Assembly (NCBI RefSeq): GCF_013170805.1
Contig: NZ_CP051293.1
Span: 2,238,001-2,302,000 of the forward strand
Source: Mesorhizobium sp. NZP2077
GTDB lineage: Bacteria > Pseudomonadota > Alphaproteobacteria > Rhizobiales > Rhizobiaceae
Direction of reading: 5' to 3'
DNA length: 64,000 bases
Shown here: positions 27,582 through 35,980 of the stretch, one piece after another
Numbering within the stretch: the first letter of the stretch is position 1
Layout of the letters: each line of letters begins with the position of its first letter
Position numbers and translations under genes: made by a program
The notes under the pieces: generated by a model
Told to the model about the DNA's origin: nothing
Database searches by the model: none
Seen by the model: the letters and a program-made list of their open reading frames with translations, nothing else

Positions 27582-28471
27582 ACGCTCACAGCGAAGAACC
27601 GCCCCACAGGGGCCACACCGTGGCGGACAAGATCCACGTCCTCAGCCTGTCGTGCGATGACCGCCCCGGCATCGTGGCCGCCGTCACCACCGAACTTGCG
27701 GCAATGGGCGCCAACATCGCCGAGAGCAACCAGTTCTGGGACCGCCAGACAAACCGCTTCTTCATGCGGATCGCCTTCGCGGCACCGGTCGGTGCGGTCA
27801 AGGATGATATCGAACGGGCGCTGAAATCGCCTGTCGAACGCTTCGGCATGAAGGCCAGTCTGATCGATCAGCGCCGTCGGCTAAAGATCATCGTCATGGT
27901 CTCGAAGTTTGACCACGCGCTGCTGCACATCCTCTACCAGATCAAGGTCGGATGGCTGAACGCTGAGGTTGCGGCGATCGTATCCAATCATGAAGACAGC
28001 CGCTGTAACGCCGAGTTGGCCGGCATCCCCTATCATTGCTGGCCGATTTCGAAGAACGACAAGACAAAGCAGGAGGAAAAGCTGCTCGAGTTGGTTCGCG
28101 AAACGGACGCCGAACTGGTCATCCTCGCCCGCTACATGCAGGTCTTTTCGGACGCTCTCTCCAAGCGCCTCTACGGCCGGGCGATCAACATTCACCACTC
28201 GTTCCTGCCGAGCTTCAAGGGCGCCAAGCCCTACCACCAAGCATTCGAGCGGGGCGTCAAGCTGATCGGCGCGACCGCCCATTATGTCACGCCCGACCTC
28301 GACGAGGGGCCGATCATCGACCAGGAGACCGAACGCGTGACGCATTCGATGAGCGCGGAAGATTTCGTGGCGGTCGGCCGCGACATCGAAAGCAGGGTGC
28401 TCGCGCGTGCGGTCAAGCTGCATCTCGAGACCCGCGTCATGCTCAACGGCCACAAGACGATCGTCTTCTGA
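27578..28471 (+). CDS. purU: Formyltetrahydrofolate deformylase
   Basis: Hydrolyses 10-formyltetrahydrofolate to formate and tetrahydrofolate in the cytoplasm. It has 297 residues: an ACT domain at about 18-100 (LSLSCDDRPGIVAAVTTEL) and a formyltransferase-like domain at about 105-297 with INIHHSFLPSFKGAKPY. The first residues before VADKIHV are longer than usual, so a GTG start there is possible. It overlaps the PanB-like gene by four bases and precedes an Rbs-type importer by about 150 bases. Confidence 0.9.
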   Translation: MNAHSEEPPHRGHTVADKIHVLSLSCDDRPGIVAAVTTELAAMGANIAESNQFWDRQTNRFFMRIAFAAPVGAVKDDIERALKSPVERFGMKASLIDQRRRLKIIVMVSKFDHALLHILYQIKVGWLNAEVAAIVSNHEDSRCNAELAGIPYHCWPISKNDKTKQEEKLLELVRETDAELVILARYMQVFSDALSKRLYGRAINIHHSFLPSFKGAKPYHQAFERGVKLIGATAHYVTPDLDEGPIIDQETERVTHSMSAEDFVAVGRDIESRVLARAVKLHLETRVMLNGHKTIVF

Positions 28472-28623
28472 CCTTGGAGGCGCGGGTGAACATGGAATTC
28501 GTCACGGCAACGCTGTCACCGAGGCCTTGGCGCTGAGGCACTTGCCGTTTCGATACGACCCCCGAACCGGGGGAGTTCCGGGAGGATCGGGCGCACCGGA
28601 CGCCTTAAAATGGAGGAACTGAC

Positions 28624-29565
28624 ATGAAGAAACTGATTCTGGGCGCCGCAATCTCGGCGCTGATGACAACCTCGGCACTGGCCGAGAACATCGGCGTGTC
28701 GATGGCGCAGTTCGACGACAACTTCCTGACCGTTCTGCGCAACGGCATGATCGATTATGCCAAGACGCTTAATGGCGTGACGCTACAGGTCGAGGACGCA
28801 CAAAACGACGTCGCCAAGCAGCAGAGCCAGATCCAGAACTTCATCGCTTCTGGCGTAAGCGCGATCATTGTCAATCCGGTGGATACGGACGCGACAACCG
28901 CGATGTCGAAGATCGCGGCCGATGCTGGCATTCCTCTGGTCTATGTCAATCGCCAGCCGGTCAACGTCGACAAACTGCCGGAGAAGCAGGCGTTCGTCGC
29001 GTCGAACGAGGTCGAGTCGGGCACTTTGGAAACGAAGGAAATCTGCCGCCTGCTCAAGGAAGCCGGCAAGACCGAAGCCAAAATCGTGGTGATGATGGGC
29101 GAACTGTCGAACCAGGCGGCCCGCCAGCGCACGCAGGACGTCCACGACGTGATCGCGACGCCGGACTGCTCGTTCATGAAGATCGTCGAGGAGCAGACCG
29201 CCAACTGGTCGCGCACCCAGGGCACCGACCTTGTCAGCAACTGGCTGTCGGCCGGCATCCAGTTCGACGCCGTCGTCGCCAACAATGACGAGATGGCGAT
29301 CGGCGCCATCCAGGCGATGAAGGCGGCCGGCATCGACATGAAGTCGATGCTGGTCGGCGGGGTCGACGCAACCGGAGATGCGCTCGCCGCAATGGCTGCC
29401 GGCGACCTCGACGTCACCGTGTTCCAAAACGCCTCCGGCCAAGGCGTTGGTTCGGTCGACGCGGCGCTGAAGCTCGCCAAGGGCGAGAAGGTCGACCAGA
29501 AGGTCTTCGTGCCGTTCGAGCTGGTGACGCCGGCCAATCTGGCGACCTACCAGAGCAAGAACTGA
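28624..29565 (+). CDS. Sugar ABC transporter, periplasmic binding protein (RbsB-like)
   Basis: Periplasmic receptor of 313 residues, type 1 fold as in ribose- or inositol-binding proteins. A Sec signal peptide (1-21, ending ALA) is followed by ENIGVSMAQFDDNFL. GGAGG lies 5 bases before the ATG. It is first in a binding protein, ATPase, permease order and followed by a strong hairpin. The ligand is unknown; the neighbouring IolI-like gene suggests a polyol such as inositol. Confidence 0.88.
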   Translation: MKKLILGAAISALMTTSALAENIGVSMAQFDDNFLTVLRNGMIDYAKTLNGVTLQVEDAQNDVAKQQSQIQNFIASGVSAIIVNPVDTDATTAMSKIAADAGIPLVYVNRQPVNVDKLPEKQAFVASNEVESGTLETKEICRLLKEAGKTEAKIVVMMGELSNQAARQRTQDVHDVIATPDCSFMKIVEEQTANWSRTQGTDLVSNWLSAGIQFDAVVANNDEMAIGAIQAMKAAGIDMKSMLVGGVDATGDALAAMAAGDLDVTVFQNASGQGVGSVDAALKLAKGEKVDQKVFVPFELVTPANLATYQSKN

Positions 29566-29584
29566 ACTTGCTTGGTTGAGGCTA

Positions 29585-29610
29585 GCTGGGCGCGCATCCG
29601 CGCGCCCAGC
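29585..29610 (+). other. Strong hairpin between binding-protein and ATPase genes
   Basis: GCTGGGCGCGC and GCGCGCCCAGC form a perfect 11-base stem with an ATCC loop, 19 bases after the binding-protein stop. No T-run. Likely protects the upstream message or gives partial termination. Confidence 0.7.
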
Positions 29611-29640
29611 CGAAAATCACCCTAGGAGGAGGAGCACGCC

Positions 29641-31179
29641 ATGAGCAGTGCATCGATACCGGCCGCCGCCCGCGACAGGGCTTCGGCCGCAGGTTCCGAA
29701 TATCTGTTGACCATCGAGAACGCCCGCAAGGAATTTCCTGGCGTCGTTGCACTCGACGACGTGTCGTTCAGGCTGCGGCCCGGAACGGTTCATGCGCTGA
29801 TGGGCGAGAACGGTGCGGGCAAGTCCACGCTGATGAAGATCATCGCCGGCATCTATCATCCCGACCGCGGCGAGCTGCATCTGCGCGGCAAGCCTATCCA
29901 GTTGAAGTCGCCGCTGGACGCACTCGAGAACGGCATCGCCATGATCCATCAGGAACTGAACCTGATGCCCTACATGACGGTGGCGGAGAACATCTGGATC
30001 AGGCGCGAGCCGCTGAACCGCTTCGGCCTCGTCGACCATACCACAATGAACAAGATGACGGCGGATCTGTTCCGGCGGCTCAACATCAACATCCATCCGC
30101 AGGTGCAGGTGCGCGATCTCACCGTCGCCAACCGGCAGATGGTCGAGATCGCCAAGGCTGTCTCCTACGAATCTGACGTGCTGATTATGGACGAACCGAC
30201 ATCGGCGCTGACCGAGCGCGAGGTCTCCCACCTGTTCACCATCATCCGCGACCTGAAAGCGCAGGGCAAAGGCATTATCTACATCACCCACAAGATGAAC
30301 GAGCTGTTCGAGATCGCCGACGAGTTTTCGGTGTTTCGCGACGGCCGATACATCGGCACCCACCTTTCGAGTGATGTGACCCGTGACGACATCATCCGCA
30401 TGATGGTCGGACGCGAGATCACACAGATGTTTCCGAAAGAGGAAGTTCCGATCGGCGACGTCGTGCTGTCGGTGAAGAACCTGACGCTCGACGGGGTCTT
30501 CCGCGACGTCTCCTTCGACATCCGTGCCGGCGAAATCCTGGGCGTCGCCGGGCTGGTGGGTTCCGGCCGCTCCAACGTCGCCGAAGCGATCTTCGGTGTG
30601 ACGCCGGCTAGTTCGGGCTCCATAGAGATCCACGGCAAGCCGGTGACCATCTCGTCGCCGAACGTCGCTATTCGTCACCGCATGGCGCTGCTGACCGAGG
30701 ACCGCAAGGAAACCGGTTGCCTGCTCATCCTCGATATCCTCGAGAACATGCAGATCGCCGTGTTGCAGCAAGACTACGTGTCACGCGGCTTCGTGGCCGA
30801 AAAGGGCATCACCAGCGCCTGCACGCTGATGAGCGAAACGCTGCGCGTCAAAACGCCAAATCTCGCGCAACGCATCGAAAACCTGTCCGGCGGCAACCAG
30901 CAGAAGGTGCTGATTGGGCGCTGGCTCCTGACCAAGCCGAGGATTCTCATCCTCGACGAGCCGACGCGCGGCATCGACGTTGGGGCCAAGGCCGAAATAC
31001 ATCGCTTGGTCACGGAACTCGCGCGCGATGGCGTGGCGGTGATGATGATCTCGTCGGAAATGCCCGAGGTGCTCGGCATGAGTGACCGCATCCTGGTCAT
31101 GCACGAAGGACACGTCACGGGGATTCTCGATCGGGCAGAGGCGACACAGGTCAAGATCATGGAACTGGCTTCGAAATAG
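29641..31179 (+). CDS. Sugar ABC transporter ATPase, RbsA/MglA-like (two domains)
   Basis: Tandem ATPase of 512 residues. Domain 1 has Walker [10 protein letters not shown] (about 56-64) and signature [14 protein letters not shown]. Domain 2 has the degenerate Walker A GLVGSGRS and signature [14 protein letters not shown], as usual for this family. AGGAGGAGG precedes the ATG. It energises the Rbs-type importer with the neighbouring receptor and permease. Confidence 0.92.
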   Translation: MSSASIPAAARDRASAAGSEYLLTIENARKEFPGVVALDDVSFRLRPGTVHALMGENGAGKSTLMKIIAGIYHPDRGELHLRGKPIQLKSPLDALENGIAMIHQELNLMPYMTVAENIWIRREPLNRFGLVDHTTMNKMTADLFRRLNINIHPQVQVRDLTVANRQMVEIAKAVSYESDVLIMDEPTSALTEREVSHLFTIIRDLKAQGKGIIYITHKMNELFEIADEFSVFRDGRYIGTHLSSDVTRDDIIRMMVGREITQMFPKEEVPIGDVVLSVKNLTLDGVFRDVSFDIRAGEILGVAGLVGSGRSNVAEAIFGVTPASSGSIEIHGKPVTISSPNVAIRHRMALLTEDRKETGCLLILDILENMQIAVLQQDYVSRGFVAEKGITSACTLMSETLRVKTPNLAQRIENLSGGNQQKVLIGRWLLTKPRILILDEPTRGIDVGAKAEIHRLVTELARDGVAVMMISSEMPEVLGMSDRILVMHEGHVTGILDRAEATQVKIMELASK

Positions 31180-31208
31180 GACCCAAACACAACTAGGGAG
31201 GATACAAC

Positions 31209-32237
31209 ATGTCAACGAACAGCACATTGCCGGGACCCGCCGTTTTCACTGGGATCGGGGCCAACAGGCGCCGACTGCCGGTCGAAGCCAACATCCTTCT
31301 CATCTTGCTTGGAATTGCACTGGTGTTCGAACTGCTCGGCTGGATCTTTGTCGGCCAGAGCTTCCTGATGAATGCGCAACGCCTGAAGATCATGATCCTG
31401 CAGGTCTCGGTCATCGGCATCATTGCGGTGGGCGTCACCCAAGTCATCATCACCGGCGGCATCGACCTGTCGTCGGGTTCCATGGTTGGCCTGACGGCCA
31501 TGATCGCGGCCAGCCTGGCGCAATCGTCGGCCTGGACCAAAGCACTCTATCCCTCGCTCACCGACTTGCCGTTTGTCATCCCGATCCTGGTCGGACTGGC
31601 AGTCGGCCTGCTCGCTGGCGTGTTCAACGGAGCGCTGATCGCCTACACCAAGATCCCGCCCTTCATCGCGACGCTGGGCACGATGGTATCCGCGCGGGGC
31701 TTGTGCAAGTGGTACACCAAGGGTCAACCGGTGTCGGGACTGACCGACCAGTTCACCTTCATCGGCTCGGGCATCTGGCCGGTGGTGGTTTTTCTGGTGG
31801 TCGCCGTGATCTTCCACGTGGCGCTGCGCTATACGCGCTATGGCAAGTTCACCTACGCCATCGGCGCCAATGTGCAGGCCGCACGTGTCTCCGGCATCGA
31901 CGTCGAGCGCCACCTGATCAAGGTCTATGCCGTCGCCGGTCTGCTCGCGGGCGTCGCCGGCATTGTCACCGCATCGCGCGCGCAAACTGCGCAGGCCGGA
32001 ATGGGTGTGATGTACGAACTTGACGCGATTGCCGCAGCCGTGATCGGCGGCACCTCGCTGACCGGCGGCGTCGGCCGCATCACAGGCACGGTGATCGGCA
32101 CGATTATTCTCGGCACGATGATGTCGGGCTTCACCTTCCTGCGCGTCGATGCTTTCTATCAGGAGATCATCAAGGGGCTGATCATTATCGCCGCCGTGAT
32201 TGCCGACGTCTATCGCCAGAAGAGCCGCAAGACCTGA
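31209..32237 (+). CDS. Sugar ABC transporter permease, RbsC-like
   Basis: Membrane permease of 342 residues with 8-10 hydrophobic helices. The family stretch GVTQVIITGGIDLSSGSMVGL is at about 78-98, and GGTSLTGGVGRITGTVIGTI lies near 280-300. GGGAGG lies ahead of the ATG. It completes the importer begun at 28624. Confidence 0.92.
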   Translation: MSTNSTLPGPAVFTGIGANRRRLPVEANILLILLGIALVFELLGWIFVGQSFLMNAQRLKIMILQVSVIGIIAVGVTQVIITGGIDLSSGSMVGLTAMIAASLAQSSAWTKALYPSLTDLPFVIPILVGLAVGLLAGVFNGALIAYTKIPPFIATLGTMVSARGLCKWYTKGQPVSGLTDQFTFIGSGIWPVVVFLVVAVIFHVALRYTRYGKFTYAIGANVQAARVSGIDVERHLIKVYAVAGLLAGVAGIVTASRAQTAQAGMGVMYELDAIAAAVIGGTSLTGGVGRITGTVIGTIILGTMMSGFTFLRVDAFYQEIIKGLIIIAAVIADVYRQKSRKT

Positions 32238-32306
32238 TGCAGGAGGCTGCGCAGCCGCGGCTGTGCAGCCGCCGCCCGTTTCTCATTGTGGCGAGGAGAG
32301 TTGGAC

Positions 32307-32513
32307 ATGACATACGAACCGGCGATCGGGATCGAACGACTGGGAACCATCAAGGAAATTGCCGCGGCGGCGAGCGTCGGCGTCGGTACGGTGCATCGCG
32401 TCCTGAAGGGGCAATCAAACGTCTCATCATCCGCTTCGCGGACAGTCATGGATGCGGTCCGCACGATCAATGAACAGAAGATAACCCTCGCACGGATGGG
32501 CGATCGCAGCTGA
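32307..32513 (+). pseudogene. LacI-family regulator, N-terminal remnant
   Basis: A 68-residue frame has a LacI-type helix-turn-helix (TIKEIAAAASVGVGTVHRVL) and ends just after the DNA-binding domain, so the sugar-binding domain is lost. A good GAGGAG ribosome site precedes ATG 32307. It lies directly after the Rbs-type operon and was probably its regulator before truncation. A free DNA-binding domain could still be made. Confidence 0.65.
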
Positions 32514-32528
32514 CAGGAATTTTTGGCA

Positions 32529-32920
32529 GGCGTGCTGCAGATCCTCTATCTGTTACTTGATCCCTATGTTCGCGGCCGCTTAAACGACGCCAAATCCTAC
32601 GCCAAGCCGGTCAAGATCGATGGGTCATGGACGGCGGCACCGTGGCGCGCGTCGTCAGATCTCGCCGTGCGGAATTTGCCGAAGGGGACATCGTGCTCTC
32701 CCATTCGGGATGGCAGAGTTTTGCGCTGTCCGTTGGTGTCGGACCGCGCAAGCTCGACCCCGTCGCAGCGCCCGTTACGACGGCGCTCGGCGTACTCTGT
32801 ATGCCGTGCTTCACCGCCTATGCCGGCTTGCTCACCATCGGATAGACAAAGCCGGGTGAGACGGTGGTTGTCGCGGCGGCCAGCGGTGCGGTCGGATCAG
32901 CCGGGCAGGTGTCGCAAATA
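32529..32920 (+). pseudogene. NADP-dependent oxidoreductase (CurA/MDR type), broken
   Basis: Sequence of a zinc-free medium-chain reductase is spread over two frames. LLLDPYVRGRLNDAKSYAKPV reads to about 32620, where one base appears to be missing. The next frame gives GGTVARVV, GDIVLSHSGWQSFAL and FTAYAGLLTIG, then a TAG at 32843-32845 where the family has glutamine, and continues with KPGETVVVAAASGAVGSA. Both ends are missing, so it is dead. Confidence 0.75.
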
Positions 32921-32985
32921 CCCACTCCAGCCCACATGGCGCGCGCTGACACCTGACGGGTTTCTCACGTCAAATCCTTATAATT

Positions 32986-33046
32986 AGACCCCTTTAGGGG
33001 TTGAAAACTGCGCTAGTTACGATTATTGATACCACTTAAAGGGTCT
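32986..33046. promoter_or_regulatory. hip promoter region with repeated operator-like words
   Basis: ACCCCT-TT-AGGGGT (32988-33001) is a perfect six-base inverted repeat. The flanking word AGACCCCTTTA (32986-32996) recurs inverted as TAAAGGGTCT (33037-33046) close to the hipA start. TATAAT at 32979-32984 could be a -10 box. These are plausible HipB sites. Confidence 0.5.
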
Positions 33047-33054
33047 GTAATCAT

Positions 33055-34404
33055 ATGAAACTTACTATTGAGACATTCTGGAAAGGGGAGTGGCGTCAGA
33101 GCGCCTTCCTCGAAATAGATGATGAAAACCATGGCTACCGAGGCCAATCGGTTGTCGAGTATGACGTGGACTATTTCATGGAGCATGCAGCGGCGGACCG
33201 GAATGCCCACGGTGATGTCACTGACGCACGTGCTCTGTCGGTTCGGTATCCTGTCGATCTAGAAAATCGATATCTTCCAACCTGGCCTCCGTTTCTACTC
33301 GATCTGATGCCACAGGGCCATGCTAGGCGAAAGCTCGCGGAACATATGAAAATCGACGTGGAGTCCCGTTCCTCGGACTTGCCACTTCTAATTCGCGCCG
33401 CTGGCAACCCGGTTGGGAATATCCGTATTCGCGAGGCTGCCGCTGCCGAGCAGGATAGGCTTGCGAACGTTACACGCGTCGGGGTGACCGAGAATGACAT
33501 ATTGGGACGGAGCGATCTCTTCATTGAGGTCGTCGACCGATTTGGCTTGCTGGCATCGGGTTCAAGCGGACTACAGGGCGAATGGCCGAAGGTCGCTTTG
33601 ACGCTGGCACACGACGGTCTTTATTATCCTGACGCATTTGTGCGGGATGACGAAGCCGTTGGTCATTTCATAGTCAAACTGTTGAGGAGCAAAGACGAAC
33701 GGGACCGGCTAATCCTCCAGGCCGAGGCCGGTTACTCTGCGCTTGCTCGCGAAATTGGTCTCAATGTCTATAAACCGTCGGTCTATGCCGAAGGCGTTCT
33801 GATCATCCCGCGCTTTGACCGCGAGGTCCGACATGACGCAACCGTGGTGCGCGTTGGTCAAGAAAGCATGGTATCGGCAATCGGCGTGGCCGATTTCGGA
33901 CATCTTGCGAGCCACGAGGACTATATCGATGTTCTAAAACTGTATTCCAATGATCCCTACATGGACATCGTTGAATATGTGAAGCGTGACATCGCTAATC
34001 GGGCGTTCGGCAATCCTGACAATCATGGGCGAAATACCGCCATGTCGAAGGGACCTAATGGGGGCGCAACACTCGCACCGTTGTTCGATTTTGCTCCAAT
34101 GCAGCTTGCTACCGAGGGCATCGTGAAGTCGACTCGTTGGGCCTCCATGAGGGATACTCATCGCGACACCTCTCCCGATTGGGCCGAAGTTTGCAGGGGA
34201 ATTTTCCCGGATAATCAAGAAAACGCCAACCGTCTGCTAGGCGACATCTGCGGGTTCGCGGAGCGCCTGCCGGAGTGGCGCAACCGTGCGGCCGAGTTCA
34301 ACATTCCGCAAGAGGTGATCGATTTAGCAATGATCCGATGCGATGAGGTCGCCAGCAATGTCCTGGCTGCGTCTTCCGACGAGATCACAGCGCCAGCTAC
34401 ATAA
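33055..34404 (+). CDS. hipA: HipA-like serine/threonine kinase toxin
   Basis: Toxin kinase of 449 residues. The catalytic pattern NPDNHGRN is at 320-327 and the metal-binding DFAP at 345-348, both as in HipA; a glycine-rich ATP loop ASGSSGLQGEWPK lies at about 167-179. HipA of E. coli phosphorylates glutamyl-tRNA synthetase; the target here is unknown. The gene precedes the antitoxin by 12 bases, the reverse of the classical hipBA order. Confidence 0.87.
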   Translation: MKLTIETFWKGEWRQSAFLEIDDENHGYRGQSVVEYDVDYFMEHAAADRNAHGDVTDARALSVRYPVDLENRYLPTWPPFLLDLMPQGHARRKLAEHMKIDVESRSSDLPLLIRAAGNPVGNIRIREAAAAEQDRLANVTRVGVTENDILGRSDLFIEVVDRFGLLASGSSGLQGEWPKVALTLAHDGLYYPDAFVRDDEAVGHFIVKLLRSKDERDRLILQAEAGYSALAREIGLNVYKPSVYAEGVLIIPRFDREVRHDATVVRVGQESMVSAIGVADFGHLASHEDYIDVLKLYSNDPYMDIVEYVKRDIANRAFGNPDNHGRNTAMSKGPNGGATLAPLFDFAPMQLATEGIVKSTRWASMRDTHRDTSPDWAEVCRGIFPDNQENANRLLGDICGFAERLPEWRNRAAEFNIPQEVIDLAMIRCDEVASNVLAASSDEITAPAT

Positions 34405-34416
34405 GGGCAGACGAGG

Positions 34417-34719
34417 ATGCCAAGATGGAAGAAGCCAAGTAAGGCAGAGATCAGCACTCTACGCGCCCTCCTTCGTGAAAAAGCCGAAGCAGGCGAGTTG
34501 CGATTTCCTGATGCAGTGGCGGAAATCCGGAGGTCACTTGGCCTGACGCAGGAGCAATTCGCCGAGATCACAGGGACTACGAAACGTCAGGTCGCCGAGA
34601 TTGAGACAGGCAAGGCTAATCCGACGGTGGAGACGCTACAGAGGATTGCCGGGTTGTTCGGATTCAGCCTTGGCTTTGTTCCGCGCAAATCTTCGGAAAT
34701 GCAGGCGCCCAAGATGTAA
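34417..34719 (+). CDS. hipB: HipB-like Xre antitoxin
   Basis: DNA-binding antitoxin of 100 residues. A Xre helix-turn-helix lies at about 45-85 (SLGLTQEQFAEITGTTKRQVAEIE), with a charged N-terminal helix in front and a short tail behind. Being downstream of hipA it is not made first, so antidote supply must rely on stability or on its own promoter. It probably binds the repeats at 32986-33046. Confidence 0.85.
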   Translation: MPRWKKPSKAEISTLRALLREKAEAGELRFPDAVAEIRRSLGLTQEQFAEITGTTKRQVAEIETGKANPTVETLQRIAGLFGFSLGFVPRKSSEMQAPKM

Positions 34720-34776
34720 TCCCTGTGCGTTGTCATGTTGTTTGAAATTGGCCGCGTGAGGCCAACACCGCGCTTT

Positions 34777-34989
34777 TCAGGCAGGCCGTGCACTCACGGC
34801 TTCCCACGCGGCCATGGCCTGGCGTCGATGGGTTCGAATTTGGGCTGCGGAGCGGTTGGTCTGGGATGGGACGAAAAGGTATCGGACGGCGGAAAAGATC
34901 GACACGAAATGCTGCAATGAGCCGATCGACCGGAAACCCTGTCGCGTTCGATCCCGCTTTCGAAACGGCAGGTGCGAATTCTCCGCCCG
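34777..34989 (-). mobile_element. IS6-family transposase, C-terminal remnant
   Basis: The minus-strand frame ending at 34777 reads NRAENSHLPFRKRDR, then GFRSIGSLQHFVSI and a tail ending AAWEAVSARPA. This is the last 70 codons of an IS6-family DDE transposase, including the catalytic-glutamate region NRAENSH. Sequence upstream of the asparagine does not match. Orientation is the same as the remnant at 23837. Confidence 0.75.
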
Positions 34990-35368
34990 GTTCAGTATCG
35001 CTCCTGCGCAGTCGGGCGGTGAATGCTGGTCGCTTCTCGTGGTGCCACCATGACAACCGGCGACGCGAAGACGGGCGAGCTTTCAGGCCCACGCCCCTTG
35101 ACGGTCGTTGCGAAGCTTCGGGAGCCGCCTCAACGCGGCGCTTGCTCCGCCTTGCTCTTCGTCGGGGCAATTGCGATGTCGAGCGGGGACTTGAACCCGG
35201 GCTGTGCTGAAGACCGTAGGGCCAAAATCCGCACCTGCTGATCCAAGGAACGGCTCGAACGCGCAAACTCAATCCCCCTGCCGGCTCTGTTTTGAAATCC
35301 TCTCGCTCATTTAATTCTACAAAATCGCTAGGCTTAATGCACATCGAATGCTTTGCGAGGAGCCCAAA
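34990..35368. other. 379-base spacer, no gene seen
   Basis: Scrambled sequence between the transposase remnant and the sulfonate operon. Nothing in it can be assigned. The promoter of the sulfonate operon must lie in the AT-rich end at about 35290-35350. A tRNA T-arm-like word occurs at 35184-35197, but no cloverleaf can be formed. Confidence 0.4.
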
Positions 35369-35926
35369 ATGTCGAGAAAGCTGGTGGTAGGAGTATCGGG
35401 CAACCTGACCCGTCCATCAAAGACCAGGACGTTCATCAGCCACATCACGGGCGAACTGGCGAACGGAATCGGCGCCACTGAAACCGTTTTCGATATTGAG
35501 GATCTCGGTCCGTCTTTGCCGCTGGCCAGGCGCATTGGTGATCTGGATCCATCGGCCCGCAACATTGTCGAGCAAGTGACGGGCGCCGACGTGCTGGTGA
35601 TCGGTTCCCCGACTTTCAAAGGCAGCTACACCGGGTTGTTCAAGCATTTCTTCGACCTGCTCGACCCGTCCTCGCTGCGCGGCAAGCCGGTCATCTTGGC
35701 TGCCACCGGTGGCGGCGAGCGTCACTCGCTGATCGTCGAGCACCAGCTGCGGCCCTTGTTCGGCTTCTTCGAGGCGCTGACCATGCCGACCGCGATCTAC
35801 GCTTCCGACAAGGACTTCACGGATGGCCTGCTGGTGTCGCAAGCCATCCACGCTCGCGCCCGCCAAGCAGTGGCCGAGGCATGCCGGGTGCTCGCAGCGC
35901 CCTTCAGCGTCAACCGCGCCGCCTGA
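35369..35926 (+). CDS. NADPH-dependent FMN reductase (MsuE/SsuE-like)
   Basis: Flavodoxin-fold reductase of 185 residues that supplies reduced FMN to a partner monooxygenase. The family motif GSPTFKGSYTGLFKHFFDLL is at about 78-97. I chose ATG 35369 because GAGGAG precedes it. It is the first gene of the operon with a flavin monooxygenase and an SsuABC-like importer, matching the two-component desulfonation systems. Confidence 0.87.
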   Translation: MSRKLVVGVSGNLTRPSKTRTFISHITGELANGIGATETVFDIEDLGPSLPLARRIGDLDPSARNIVEQVTGADVLVIGSPTFKGSYTGLFKHFFDLLDPSSLRGKPVILAATGGGERHSLIVEHQLRPLFGFFEALTMPTAIYASDKDFTDGLLVSQAIHARARQAVAEACRVLAAPFSVNRAA

Positions 35927-35980
35927 AGCGCGCGACCGACATTCACATTCCCTTCCCCTATAGCCCAGAAGGAAACCGCA

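Noticed and set aside
35184-35197. Minus-strand word GGTTCAAGTCCCCG resembles a tRNA T-arm.
   Set aside because: Only four of five T-stem pairs form, no matching acceptor or anticodon arms are found upstream, and the region is scrambled transposase debris. At most a fragment of an attachment site.
35281-35300. GGCTCTGTT word resembling an IS6-family terminal repeat.
   Set aside because: It points the wrong way for the nearby transposase remnant and has no partner at the other end, so no IS boundary can be called.
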